Assembly: GCF_013868055.1 (NCBI RefSeq)
Contig: NZ_JACEOL010000033.1
Location: 54,201-118,200, forward strand
Source of the DNA: Thermoactinomyces mirandus
Lineage (GTDB): Bacteria; Bacillota; Bacilli; Thermoactinomycetales; Thermoactinomycetaceae
Direction of reading: 5' to 3'
Length of the DNA stretch: 64,000 nucleotides
Position numbers and translations under genes: made by a program. The notes below the pieces were generated by a model that was given only the letters and a program-made list of their open reading frames with translations, was not told the DNA's origin and ran no database searches. Below, piece by piece: positions 1-8,516 of this stretch (positions within the stretch are counted from its first letter, which is position 1; each line of letters opens with the position of its first letter).

Positions 1-1023
1 AAAAAATCCTTGTCTGTAGCCGTTTATAATCATTACAAACGGATCAACTCCTCACAAAAATCAGACGATGTCGAGTTGCAAAAAAGCAATATCCTGATGG
101 TTGGTCCTACCGGAAGCGGCAAAACGCTGCTGGCCCAAACCTTGGCACGCATTCTGAATGTTCCCTTTGCCATTGCTGACGCTACTTCCTTGACTGAAGC
201 CGGCTATGTAGGCGAAGATGTGGAGAATATCCTGCTCAAGCTTATTCAGTCAGCCGATTACGATGTGGAGAAAGCAGAACGCGGGATCATCTATATCGAT
301 GAAATAGACAAGGTAGCCCGCAAATCGGAAAATCCGTCCATTACCCGTGATGTATCCGGTGAAGGTGTACAACAGGCACTGTTGAAGATCCTGGAAGGAA
401 CGGTTGCAAGTGTACCTCCGCAAGGCGGTCGAAAACATCCTCATCAGGAATTCATCCAGATTGATACAAGCAACATTCTGTTTATTTGCGGCGGGGCTTT
501 TGATGGCTTGGAAACGATTATTAAACGGCGGATCGGCAAGAAAGTGATCGGATTCGGAATGGATCAGCAAAGCGTTAACATGAAGCCGGGCGAATATCTG
601 AAGCTGGTATTGCCTGAAGATCTGTTAAAATTTGGTCTCATTCCGGAATTTGTCGGGCGTCTGCCCGTAATTTCCACCCTGGAACCACTGGATGAGCATG
701 CTCTGGTGAGAATTCTGAAAGAGCCAAAAAACGCTCTGGTAAAGCAATACCAAAAGCTTTTGGAAATGGATAATGTCGAACTGACATTTGAAAAAGATGC
801 GCTGGAAGCTATTGCATCCGAAGCGATCAAGCGGAAAACAGGTGCTCGCGGCTTGCGGGCCATCATTGAATCGATCATGTTGGATGTCATGTTTGAATTG
901 CCTTCACGTGAAGATATTGTGAAATGTGTGATCACCAAAGACACGGTTCTGCAAGGAATTGTTCCCAAATTGATTACACGGGAAGGTCGGGTAATCAAGA
1001 ATAAAAAAGAAGAATCTGCCTGA
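1..1023 (+). CDS. clpX: ATP-dependent Clp protease ATP-binding subunit ClpX (5' end outside window)
   Basis: This is the AAA+ unfoldase that feeds tagged or unfolded proteins into the ClpP chamber. The frame is open from base 1, so the N-terminal zinc-binding domain (about 80 residues) lies upstream of the window. Visible in order are the Walker A motif GPTGSGKT (about residue 35 of the visible part), the pore loop GYVG, the Walker B run IIYIDEID, the RKH loop in GGRKHPH, the ClpP-docking IGF loop in KKVIGFG, and the small C-terminal AAA domain. The TTG at base 10 is internal and is not a start. A strong terminator follows directly, so clpX is not cotranscribed with the next gene. The clpX-lonB-lon-engB order is conserved in Bacilli. 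Confidence 0.97.
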   Translation, partial: KKSLSVAVYNHYKRINSSQKSDDVELQKSNILMVGPTGSGKTLLAQTLARILNVPFAIADATSLTEAGYVGEDVENILLKLIQSADYDVEKAERGIIYIDEIDKVARKSENPSITRDVSGEGVQQALLKILEGTVASVPPQGGRKHPHQEFIQIDTSNILFICGGAFDGLETIIKRRIGKKVIGFGMDQQSVNMKPGEYLKLVLPEDLLKFGLIPEFVGRLPVISTLEPLDEHALVRILKEPKNALVKQYQKLLEMDNVELTFEKDALEAIASEAIKRKTGARGLRAIIESIMLDVMFELPSREDIVKCVITKDTVLQGIVPKLITREGRVIKNKKEESA

Positions 1024-1039
1024 AAGGCAACGGTTGATT

Positions 1040-1071
1040 GCATCTGCTCCCAAATAGCAGATGCTTTTTTA
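1040..1071 (+). terminator. clpX rho-independent terminator
   Basis: A 9-bp stem GCATCTGCT/AGCAGATGC with a 7-nt loop is followed by six T. It starts 17 bases after the clpX stop. Confidence 0.9.
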
Positions 1072-1120
1072 TATGGAACATGGTATGTTAAAATGTAGTA
1101 GTTTCTTGATCGATTGGAGA

Positions 1121-1154
1121 AGCAGTTCTACGCTCTCGGTAGGGCTGCTTTTTC
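1121..1154 (+). promoter_or_regulatory. Terminator-like hairpin in the leader of the FemX-type gene
   Basis: AGCAGTTCTAC pairs with GTAGGGCTGCT (11 bp with two G-T pairs) around a 7-nt loop, and TTTTTCT follows. It lies between the clpX terminator and the next start codon, so it either ends a short leader RNA (attenuation) or is a second terminator of clpX readthrough. The flanking GGAGA and TCTC bases could extend the stem with an internal bulge. No ligand motif or leader peptide was recognised. Confidence 0.5.
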
Positions 1155-1180
1155 TCGATTAACAAAGGGGTGAGGAGAAA

Positions 1181-2317
1181 TTGTTACAAATTGTATCTGT
1201 AGACAGAGAACATTATTTAGATTTTGTCGAAACACAACCTTATAGAAATTTCATGCAATACCCGTCATGGGCCGATTTGAAGACAGAGTGGAAGTGGATC
1301 AGCGAGTTTTTGGGATGGATGACCGGGGAAGGGAAAATGGTTGGAGGCGCAGTCGTTCTATATAGAAAAGTTCCAGGTTTAAATAAATTTTTGGCATACA
1401 TACCTCGCGGACCAATGATTGATTGGTTTTCCAGTTATCCTTTAAAGGATTGGTTTCATCCATTATTTCACCACCTGAAAAAACGAAATGTCTTCACCGT
1501 AAAAATGGACCCTCCACTGGTAAGCAAAAAATGGTCAGCAGAACGCATTGTCCAATCCATTCAGGATTTTAAATCCCATGGACTGAAACACAGGCGTTTA
1601 ACAGATATCCAGCCGAACCAGATTTTCAACGCGGTTGAATATGTCAAGCAAGAGCTTGCTGAAATTGGATGGAAACGAAACGGCGGTAAAGACAGTTTTG
1701 ATACCGTACAGCCCCAGTTTGTATTTCGACTGAACATGAAAGGAAAGTCGATGGAGCAAATTTTTTCCTCTTTTAATCCGGTTTGGCAAAACCGGATCCG
1801 GCAGGCAGAGAGCGAAGGAATTCAAGTCTATTTAGGCACTGAAAACGATCTGCCTGATTTTCATGATCTGTTGACATTGGCAGCCAAACGGGAACAGTCA
1901 CATGTCCGGGATATTTCCTATTTTGAAAAAATGTTTGAAACGCTGATCCTTGAAAATCCATACCGGATTCGCCTTTATTTGGCGCAAAAAAACAAGCGGT
2001 TGCTCAGTGCAGCTCTTGCGGTAAGGGTGGACGGCCATACCTGGGATTTGTATAATGCAAGGCGAAGTGATTCGCTTGAAGACCCGTCTGCCTATCTCTT
2101 GCGCTGGAAAATGATTCAGGATGCTTATCGAAACGGGGATCGTATCTTTGATTTTCGTGGAATTTCCACGACTTTGGATGAACATAGCCAGTTATATGAA
2201 TTGTTGAAGTTTAAAATGGGCTTTGGCGGTGAAGCCTGCCAATTTATGGGTGAATGGGATTACCCGGTTGTTCCCATGCTGCATTGGGCTTTTGACATGT
2301 ACATGAAAAAAAGATAA
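1181..2317 (+). CDS. FemX/FemAB-family aminoacyltransferase (lipid II interpeptide-bridge type)
   Basis: The protein has 378 residues, the usual size of Fem transferases, which add an amino acid from aminoacyl-tRNA to the peptidoglycan stem peptide at the cytoplasmic face. The family shows in the two tandem acetyltransferase-like halves and typical segments such as FMQYPSWADLK near the N-terminus, FNPVWQNRIRQAESEG near residue 205 and YLLRWKMIQDAYRNG near residue 305. The TTG start at 1181 is chosen because AGGGGTGAGGAG lies 4-5 bases upstream and no better start exists. The gene sits alone between clpX and lonB, behind a hairpin leader. The acceptor and the amino acid added cannot be read from the sequence. 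Other Fem-like proteins modify different substrates. Confidence 0.8.
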   Translation: MLQIVSVDREHYLDFVETQPYRNFMQYPSWADLKTEWKWISEFLGWMTGEGKMVGGAVVLYRKVPGLNKFLAYIPRGPMIDWFSSYPLKDWFHPLFHHLKKRNVFTVKMDPPLVSKKWSAERIVQSIQDFKSHGLKHRRLTDIQPNQIFNAVEYVKQELAEIGWKRNGGKDSFDTVQPQFVFRLNMKGKSMEQIFSSFNPVWQNRIRQAESEGIQVYLGTENDLPDFHDLLTLAAKREQSHVRDISYFEKMFETLILENPYRIRLYLAQKNKRLLSAALAVRVDGHTWDLYNARRSDSLEDPSAYLLRWKMIQDAYRNGDRIFDFRGISTTLDEHSQLYELLKFKMGFGGEACQFMGEWDYPVVPMLHWAFDMYMKKR

Positions 2318-2318
2318 G

Positions 2319-2345
2319 TTTTGGTTCATTTTGGCTGAACCAAAA
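2319..2345 (+). terminator. Hairpin after the FemX-type gene
   Basis: TTTTGGTTCA/TGAACCAAAA forms a perfect 10-bp stem with a 7-nt loop, starting 2 bases after the stop codon. On the plus strand no T-tract follows, so termination may be weak. Confidence 0.5.
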
Positions 2346-2346
2346 A

Positions 2347-2380
2347 GCATGAGTATCCCTTTCCTCAGGCGGTCATAATA
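2347..2380 (+). promoter_or_regulatory. Candidate forespore (sigma F/G) promoter of lonB
   Basis: GGTCATAATA at 2371-2380 matches the sigma F -10 pattern GGNNANANTR, and the overlapping CATAATA matches the sigma G pattern CATNNTA. GCATG (2347) and GTATC (2353) resemble the -35 boxes, but neither is ideally spaced. Bacillus lonB is known to be transcribed in the forespore, which makes the match more credible. Confidence 0.4.
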
Positions 2381-2438
2381 CAAACAAAAACAGACGGATT
2401 TTCTTTCAAGTCAGAGGGAGGAAAGGAATGGGCTAGAG

Positions 2439-4100
2439 ATGAGCTGGACTGCTTTACTCATGTTTTTGCAAGTATTTTTTTCCATTATTATAGGTTTATA
2501 TTTCTGGAGTTTATTAAAAAGCCAACAGACCAGCCGCAGTGCAGTTGACAAGGAATCGCGCAAAGAATTGGACCGGCTCAGGGCAATGCGTAAAATTGCG
2601 TTAACGGAGCCCCTGGCTGAAAAAACGAGGCCGGCACGGTTGGAAGATATTGTCGGACAGGAAGAGGGAATCCGTTCGCTGAAAGCTGCATTATGTGGCC
2701 CCAATCCGCAGCATGTGCTGATTTATGGACCCCCTGGAGTGGGAAAAACAGCTGCTGCCCGCGTTATTCTGGAGGAAGCAAAGAAAAACCCCATCTCCCC
2801 GTTTACGAGCCAGTCCAAGTTTATTGAACTGGATGCCACGACCGCCCGGTTTGACGAGCGCGGGATTGCCGATCCCCTGATCGGATCTGTTCATGATCCC
2901 ATTTATCAAGGGGCTGGAGCAATGGGAGCTGCCGGAATTCCCCAGCCTAAGCCGGGAGCGGTCACAAAGGCCCATGGCGGTGTTTTGTTTATTGATGAAA
3001 TCGGGGAATTGCATCCGGTACAAATGAACAAGCTGTTGAAAGTGTTGGAAGACCGGAAAGTCTTTCTGGAAAGCGCTTATTATAGTGAAGAAGATACAAA
3101 TACGCCCAATCATATCCATGATATTTTCCAAAACGGGTTGCCTGCGGATTTTCGATTAATTGGTGCAACGACACGAACGCCGGAAGAAATTCCGCCGGCC
3201 ATTCGCTCGCGTTGTATGGAGATTTTTTTTCGTCCTTTGCTGGCCCATGAAATTGAAAAGGTTGCCGTTCAGGCATTGAAGCGTATTCGCTTTGACTACA
3301 GCAAGAAAGCGATTGAGGTGATCATGCGCTATGCCATGAACGGACGCGATGCCGTAAACATCGTGCAGACGGCGGTGGGACTGGCCATGTCCGAACAGCG
3401 CAGCCGGGTGGAAGCCAGCGATGTGGAATGGGTTGTTCATAGCAGCCAGTTAAGTCCGCGTCCTGATCAGAAAATGCCGGAAAAAGCCGAAATCGGTCTG
3501 GCGACAGGATTGGCCGTATTCGGGCCACATATGGGAGCTATTCTGGAAATTGAGGTTTCTGCCGCCTGTGCCGAACCAGGTGAGGGAACGGTTCGCATTA
3601 CAGGGGTTGTAGAGGAAGAAGAAATGGCAAGCCGCGAGCGGACATTACGCCGTAAAAGCATGGCTCGCGGTTCGGTGGAAAATGTAATGACGGTTCTTCG
3701 CAAAATGGGACTTCAGCCGGATAATTACCATTTGCATATAAATTTTCCAGGCGGTGTGCCAATGGATGGCCCTTCTGCCGGTATTACGATGGCAACGGCG
3801 ATATGTTCAGCGATTAAAGGGATCCCGGTCGATCATCACCTGGCGATGACCGGGGAATTAAGTATACATGGGAATGTCAAGCCAGTTGGCGGGATCATTG
3901 CAAAAGTGGAGGCGGCCAAACAGGCCGGGGCCAAACGCGTGCTGATTCCGAAAGAAAACATGCAGTCTATGTTTACACAGATGGAAGAGATTGAAGTGAT
4001 TCCTGTAGAACGGATTGAAACAGTATTTGATCATGCTTTTGGCCAACAGAAAAAAGCTGGGGCACCAGTTCTCTTTTCACCCACTTCGGCTCCCGTTTAA
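2439..4100 (+). CDS. lonB: ATP-dependent protease LonB (sporulation type)
   Basis: This membrane-associated Lon-type protease is 553 residues long, the LonB size, and lacks the long substrate-binding N-domain of LonA. A hydrophobic segment fills residues 3-25 (LLMFLQVFFSIIIGLYFWSL). It is followed by an AAA+ module with GPPGVGKT near residue 99 and the Walker B run VLFIDEIGE. The C-terminal protease domain carries the catalytic serine in MDGPSAGIT (about 446) and the lysine in IIAKVEAAKQ (about 489). The start at 2439 follows GGAGGAAAGG. An ATG slightly upstream is closed at once by a stop. In Bacillus subtilis LonB acts in the forespore. The likely promoter here points the same way. Confidence 0.95.
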   Translation: MSWTALLMFLQVFFSIIIGLYFWSLLKSQQTSRSAVDKESRKELDRLRAMRKIALTEPLAEKTRPARLEDIVGQEEGIRSLKAALCGPNPQHVLIYGPPGVGKTAAARVILEEAKKNPISPFTSQSKFIELDATTARFDERGIADPLIGSVHDPIYQGAGAMGAAGIPQPKPGAVTKAHGGVLFIDEIGELHPVQMNKLLKVLEDRKVFLESAYYSEEDTNTPNHIHDIFQNGLPADFRLIGATTRTPEEIPPAIRSRCMEIFFRPLLAHEIEKVAVQALKRIRFDYSKKAIEVIMRYAMNGRDAVNIVQTAVGLAMSEQRSRVEASDVEWVVHSSQLSPRPDQKMPEKAEIGLATGLAVFGPHMGAILEIEVSAACAEPGEGTVRITGVVEEEEMASRERTLRRKSMARGSVENVMTVLRKMGLQPDNYHLHINFPGGVPMDGPSAGITMATAICSAIKGIPVDHHLAMTGELSIHGNVKPVGGIIAKVEAAKQAGAKRVLIPKENMQSMFTQMEEIEVIPVERIETVFDHAFGQQKKAGAPVLFSPTSAPV

Positions 4101-4169
4101 AGTATAATTTTCTTGACAGTGATGGCATCCTTACCGTTTTTTATGGATGAAGGGATGCCAATCGTATCA

Positions 4170-4198
4170 TAGACAAAAGATAATGAATAGGATAAAAT
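4170..4198 (+). promoter_or_regulatory. Candidate sigma A promoter of lon
   Basis: TAGACA, 17 bases, TAAAAT, lying 52 bases before the lon start. Just upstream (4125-4160) GGCATCC and GGGATGCC form an inverted repeat around a long loop without a T-tract. This could be an operator or the end of the lonB transcript. No CIRCE repeat was seen. Confidence 0.5.
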
Positions 4199-4249
4199 CG
4201 TACAAAGCTGGCATCCGTTCCTTGTGTTGACAGCAACGGAGGTGCATGT

Positions 4250-6595
4250 ATGGCTGTAAAAGAAGGGGAACATCTTTTGCCTTTACTGCCGCTTAGAGGA
4301 TTGATTGTTTTTCCTACCATGGTTTTACATTTGGATGTGGGAAGGGAAAAATCGGTTCAGGCTTTGGAAAAGGCAATGGTTGACGACGAAAACATGATTT
4401 TGCTTGCTACGCAAAAGGAGCTTCAAATAGAGGTCCCAACTGAAGAGGATATTTACGAAATAGGAACAATTGCCAAGATCCGGCAAATGTTGAAGCTTCC
4501 GAACGGGACGATCCGAGTGCTTGTTGAAGGGCTTAAAAGGGCAAGAATCAAGGGGTATGCCAATACAGACGATTGTTACTTCGTCACATATGAAGAGCTG
4601 CCGGAGCGAGAAGAAGAAGGACTGGATACAGATGCATTGATGCGCGCGGTATTGGATCATTTTGAACAGTATCTGCGGTTATCGAAAAAGCTTTCTCCCG
4701 AAACCTATTCGGTGGTAGCAGACATTGGGGAACCGGGACGCCTGGCGGATGTCATCGCTTCTCATCTTCCGCTCAAAGTTGCCGACAAACAGACGATTTT
4801 GGAAACTCTCGATGTGCAGGCACGGCTGGAAAAGCTGTTGTCCCTGATCCATAACGAAAAAGAAGTGCTGGAACTGGAGAAAAAAATCAGTTCCCGTGTA
4901 AAAAAACAAATGGAAAAAACACAAAAAGAATACTATTTGCGTGAACAAATGAAAGCCATTCAAAAAGAATTGGGCGAAAAAGAGGGTCGCATGGCTGAAG
5001 TGGAAGAGTTGAGGGATAAACTGATCAACCTGAAGGCGCCTGAACAAATCAAGCAAAAAATAGACAAGGAAATTGACCGTTTGGAAAAAGTTCCTACCAG
5101 CTCTGCCGAAGGCGGAGTAATCCGTACCTACATCGAGTGGCTGCTGGAATTGCCGTGGCTGAATGAAACCGAGGATGACCTGAGTCTCAAAAAAGCGGAA
5201 AAAGTATTGAATGAAGATCACTATGGACTGGAAAAAATCAAGGAACGGGTGCTTGAATACTTAGCCGTGCAACAGATGACCAGGAAATTGAAAGGTCCGA
5301 TCCTTTGCCTTGCAGGGCCGCCGGGAGTCGGAAAAACTTCTTTGGCGAAATCCATTGCCCGTGCCCTTAATCGTAACTTCGTACGCATTTCATTGGGCGG
5401 TGTGCGGGATGAAGCGGAAATACGCGGACATCGCCGTACTTACGTTGGGGCCATGCCAGGCAGAATCATCCAGGGAATGAAACAGGCGGGCAGTATCAAT
5501 CCGGTCTTTTTGCTTGATGAAATTGATAAAATGTCCATGGATTTCCGCGGTGACCCGTCAGCCGCTTTATTGGAAGTGCTGGATGCAAACCAGAACTATG
5601 CGTTTAGCGATCACTATATAGAAATCCCGTATGATTTATCCAAAGTCATGTTCATTACAACGGCCAATGCCGTTCATAACATTCCGCGTCCACTGCTGGA
5701 CCGTATGGAAGTACTGTATATATCCGGTTATACGGAAATTGAAAAGGAAGAGATTGCCAAGTCGCATTTGATTCCAAAGCAGTTAAAAGAACATGGTTTG
5801 ACCAAAGAAAATATGCAGATTCAATCTGGTGCGATCCTGAAACTGATCCGCAACTATACCCGGGAAGCAGGAGTCCGGAATTTGGAAAGAGGAATCGGAA
5901 GACTGTGCCGGAAAGCTGTGAAGATCCTTGTATCCGGCACCAAGAAGAAAGTGATTGTCACCCCCAAAAATTTGGAAACCTTTATGGGACCGGAGCGTTT
6001 CCGGTATGGACGGGCAGAGGAAAGCGACCAGGTCGGCGTTGCTACAGGACTCGCCTGGACGGAGACGGGTGGAGACACTTTATCGGTAGAAGTCTCACTG
6101 CTGCCGGGAAAAGGAAAGCTTACCCTGACCGGAAAACTGGGTGATGTCATGAAGGAATCTGCCCAGGCGGCATTTAGTTATATCCGTTCCCGGGCTGAAG
6201 AATTGAATATTGATCCATCCTTTTATGAGAAACAGGATATCCATATCCATGTTCCGGAAGGAGCGATTCCAAAAGATGGGCCTTCTGCCGGAATTACGAT
6301 GGCCACAGCACTGGTTTCCGCCCTGACCGGAATTCCGGTTTCACGTTTTGTGGCGATGACGGGCGAAATTACCTTACGTGGCCGGGTACTTCCCATTGGC
6401 GGGCTTAAGGAAAAAACACTGAGCGCTCACCGGGCGGGAATCAAACACGTTATCTTGCCCAGGGAAAATGAAAAAGATTTGCAAGATATTCCTAAAAGTG
6501 TCCAGAAGGATTTACAGTTCACCCCTGTGGAACATATGGATGAAGTATTGCGGCTGGCGTTAGTGAGGGATCCTTATGCTCGTGAAGAAAGCTGA
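4250..6595 (+). CDS. lon: ATP-dependent protease La (LonA)
   Basis: This is the soluble homo-oligomeric serine-lysine protease that degrades misfolded and regulatory proteins. At 781 residues it is full length. It contains the N-terminal substrate-binding domain beginning [13 protein letters not shown], a coiled-coil linker around residues 190-260, an AAA+ module with [13 protein letters not shown] near residue 360, and a protease domain with the catalytic serine in KDGPSAGIT (about 678) and lysine in [11 protein letters not shown] (about 721). The start follows CGGAGGTG. The last 20 bases overlap engB, so the two are translationally coupled, as in other Bacilli. Confidence 0.98.
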   Translation: MAVKEGEHLLPLLPLRGLIVFPTMVLHLDVGREKSVQALEKAMVDDENMILLATQKELQIEVPTEEDIYEIGTIAKIRQMLKLPNGTIRVLVEGLKRARIKGYANTDDCYFVTYEELPEREEEGLDTDALMRAVLDHFEQYLRLSKKLSPETYSVVADIGEPGRLADVIASHLPLKVADKQTILETLDVQARLEKLLSLIHNEKEVLELEKKISSRVKKQMEKTQKEYYLREQMKAIQKELGEKEGRMAEVEELRDKLINLKAPEQIKQKIDKEIDRLEKVPTSSAEGGVIRTYIEWLLELPWLNETEDDLSLKKAEKVLNEDHYGLEKIKERVLEYLAVQQMTRKLKGPILCLAGPPGVGKTSLAKSIARALNRNFVRISLGGVRDEAEIRGHRRTYVGAMPGRIIQGMKQAGSINPVFLLDEIDKMSMDFRGDPSAALLEVLDANQNYAFSDHYIEIPYDLSKVMFITTANAVHNIPRPLLDRMEVLYISGYTEIEKEEIAKSHLIPKQLKEHGLTKENMQIQSGAILKLIRNYTREAGVRNLERGIGRLCRKAVKILVSGTKKKVIVTPKNLETFMGPERFRYGRAEESDQVGVATGLAWTETGGDTLSVEVSLLPGKGKLTLTGKLGDVMKESAQAAFSYIRSRAEELNIDPSFYEKQDIHIHVPEGAIPKDGPSAGITMATALVSALTGIPVSRFVAMTGEITLRGRVLPIGGLKEKTLSAHRAGIKHVILPRENEKDLQDIPKSVQKDLQFTPVEHMDEVLRLALVRDPYAREES

Positions 6596-7169
6596 TTTTG
6601 TAATCAGTGCGGTAAAACCGGAACAATACCCGGATGACGCCCTGCCAGAGATTGCTCTGGCCGGGCGTTCCAATGTAGGCAAATCGTCGCTGATCAATTG
6701 TTTGTTGTGCCGCAAAAATCTGGCCCGGACAAGCTCCAAGCCCGGAAAAACACAGACAATCAACTTTTACCGCATTAACGACGCATTTTATTTCGCAGAT
6801 GTTCCTGGGTATGGATTTGCCCGGGTGCCAAAAAGTGTAAAGAAAACATGGGGAAAAATGATGGAAACCTATTTGATCGGAAGAAAACCGCTAAAAGCGG
6901 TGATTCAGATGGTTGACCTTCGGCATCCACCCTCAAAGGATGATCAAACTATGTACGACTTTTTAAAATATCACCAGATTCCTGTATGGGTTGTTGCTAC
7001 GAAAGCGGACAAAGTTCCAAGGGGAAAATGGCAAAAACATTTAAAAATCGTCAAAGAAACTTTAGACATGGAAAAAGAGGATCCGATACTTCTCTTTTCT
7101 GCACAAACTGCATATGGTAAAGAGCAACTGTGGCATTTGATTGTTCAGCAGGTTGCGAACGAGAGATAG
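6576..7169 (+). CDS. engB: Ribosome biogenesis GTPase EngB (YsxC)
   Basis: EngB is a small essential GTPase needed for late assembly of the 50S subunit. The 197 residues contain all GTPase motifs: G1 [10 protein letters not shown] (about 30), switch I in [12 protein letters not shown]3 DVPGYG, G4 TKAD (about 146) and a G5 FSA. The ATG at 6576 lies inside the end of lon, preceded by GTGAGG. The downstream ddl gene begins only 22 bases after the stop and may be cotranscribed. Confidence 0.97.
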   Translation: MLVKKADFVISAVKPEQYPDDALPEIALAGRSNVGKSSLINCLLCRKNLARTSSKPGKTQTINFYRINDAFYFADVPGYGFARVPKSVKKTWGKMMETYLIGRKPLKAVIQMVDLRHPPSKDDQTMYDFLKYHQIPVWVVATKADKVPRGKWQKHLKIVKETLDMEKEDPILLFSAQTAYGKEQLWHLIVQQVANER

Positions 7170-7191
7170 ACACTGGAAAGGGTGGGAGAGG

Positions 7192-8289
7192 ATGGGTAAG
7201 AAAATACGTGTTGCCGTACTGTTTGGGGGAAAATCGGGAGAGCATGAAGTATCTCTTCACTCAGCGGCATCGGTGATCAAGGCAATGGATTCCGACAAGT
7301 ATGAAGTGATTCCGGTCGGGATTACCAAGTCGGGACGCTGGCGGTTTGCCCAGGATGCCTTGCCGATGATTGCCGGAAAGATCGAGCAGGAAGTGTATGA
7401 CGAACTGCAAGCCAATTTGCCGATACTTTCCTCCAGAGGAGGAGGAAATTTGCCGGTATTTGCTCCTGGCGAAATTGATGTGGTATTTCCTGTTCTGCAC
7501 GGTACTTATGGCGAAGACGGAACGATTCAGGGAATGATGGAGATTGCGCAAATCCCCTATGTAGGTGCCGGTGTGTTGGCCTCAGCCGTGGGAATGGACA
7601 AAACGATCGCCAAAAAAATATTTGAACAGGAAAGTCTCCCCCAAGGAAAATATGTTTATTTCCTGAAAAGCGAAATTGGAAAACAGCTTGATCAGGTGAT
7701 TGGGAAAGTGGAAGAACAACTTGGCTATCCCTGTTTTGTAAAACCGGCCAATCTGGGATCAAGTGTGGGAATTTCCAAGGCAAAAGACCGCCAGACACTG
7801 ATTGATGCATTAAAGTTGGCAGCCCTTTATGACCGTAAAGTGATTGTGGAAGAATTTATTCCTGCGCATGAAGTCGAGGTGGCCGTTCTGGGGAACGATG
7901 AACCGCAGGCGTCCGTCCCCGGAGAAATTGTGTTTGCCAATGAATTTTATGATTACAAGGCCAAATATCTTGATGGAAAATCCGTAATGCGAATTCCTGC
8001 CGAATTACCGGAGGTGACGGCTGAAACGGTAAGAAAACTGGCGATTCGGGTATTTAAGGCCATTGATTGCAGCGGGCTGGCCCGGGTGGACTTTTTCATA
8101 CGCAAGGACAATGGTGAAGTGCTGGTCAATGAGATCAATACCATGCCCGGATTCACCCCGTTCAGCATGTATGCCAACCTGTGGAAGCATTCCGGACTAT
8201 CTTACTCCGCATTGATCTCCAGGCTGATAGAACTGGCACTTGACCGTTACAGGGAAAGAGCAGAGTTAAAAACATCCTTTGATCTTTAA
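7192..8289 (+). CDS. ddl: D-alanine--D-alanine ligase
   Basis: This ATP-grasp enzyme joins two D-alanines for the peptidoglycan precursor UDP-MurNAc-pentapeptide. With 365 residues it is of usual length. It begins IRVAVLFGGKSGEHEVSL, and the ATP-grasp core shows VEEFIPAHEVEVAVLG. The metal-binding segment NEINTMPGFTPFSMY lies near residue 315. The ATG at 7192 was preferred over an in-frame start at 7141 that lies inside engB, because GGGAGAGG precedes it and family members begin at this point. Placing ddl after lon-engB is not the Bacillus subtilis arrangement. A terminator follows immediately. Confidence 0.95.
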   Translation: MGKKIRVAVLFGGKSGEHEVSLHSAASVIKAMDSDKYEVIPVGITKSGRWRFAQDALPMIAGKIEQEVYDELQANLPILSSRGGGNLPVFAPGEIDVVFPVLHGTYGEDGTIQGMMEIAQIPYVGAGVLASAVGMDKTIAKKIFEQESLPQGKYVYFLKSEIGKQLDQVIGKVEEQLGYPCFVKPANLGSSVGISKAKDRQTLIDALKLAALYDRKVIVEEFIPAHEVEVAVLGNDEPQASVPGEIVFANEFYDYKAKYLDGKSVMRIPAELPEVTAETVRKLAIRVFKAIDCSGLARVDFFIRKDNGEVLVNEINTMPGFTPFSMYANLWKHSGLSYSALISRLIELALDRYRERAELKTSFDL

Positions 8290-8290
8290 A

Positions 8291-8317
8291 AAAGGGCTGA
8301 CACACAGCCCTTTTTTT
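8291..8317 (+). terminator. ddl terminator
   Basis: AAAGGGCTG/CAGCCCTTT forms a 9-bp stem with a 5-nt loop and is followed by further T. It begins 2 bases after the ddl stop. Confidence 0.9.
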
Positions 8318-8337
8318 CAGGAATCCCATGTTTGGCT

Positions 8338-8366
8338 TTTAAAACCCTGTCATCTTTATACAGGGT
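8338..8366 (-). terminator. Terminator of the minus-strand beta-propeller gene
   Basis: Read on the minus strand, ACCCTGT and ACAGGGT form a 7-bp stem with a 9-nt loop followed by TTTTAAAA. It lies 150 bases beyond the stop at 8517. The interval 8367-8516 holds only a short minus-strand open frame without a start codon, ending in TPDDID. It could be a decayed 3' extension, but nothing in it was recognised. Confidence 0.6.
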
Positions 8367-8516
8367 GGGAAAAAACGTTGGTTTTGGCTCAATCAATATC
8401 ATCTGGTGTACCGATTCCTGTTTTTAAATCAACGAAATCGCCAAATGTAACAAACAACCGTGTCGAAGTTATTGCAGGTATTCCACAGCCTTGCCCACAA
8501 CCCCTTTTCGGAAATG

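Noticed and set aside
564..1043. Minus-strand frame opposite clpX
   Set aside because: It is a shadow of a highly conserved gene, with serine/arginine-rich composition typical of antisense frames.
4113..4160. TTGACA and the GGCATCC/GGGATGCC repeat upstream of lon as a heat-shock operator
   Set aside because: No -10 box lies at the right distance from that TTGACA, and the repeat does not resemble CIRCE or a CtsR heptad repeat.
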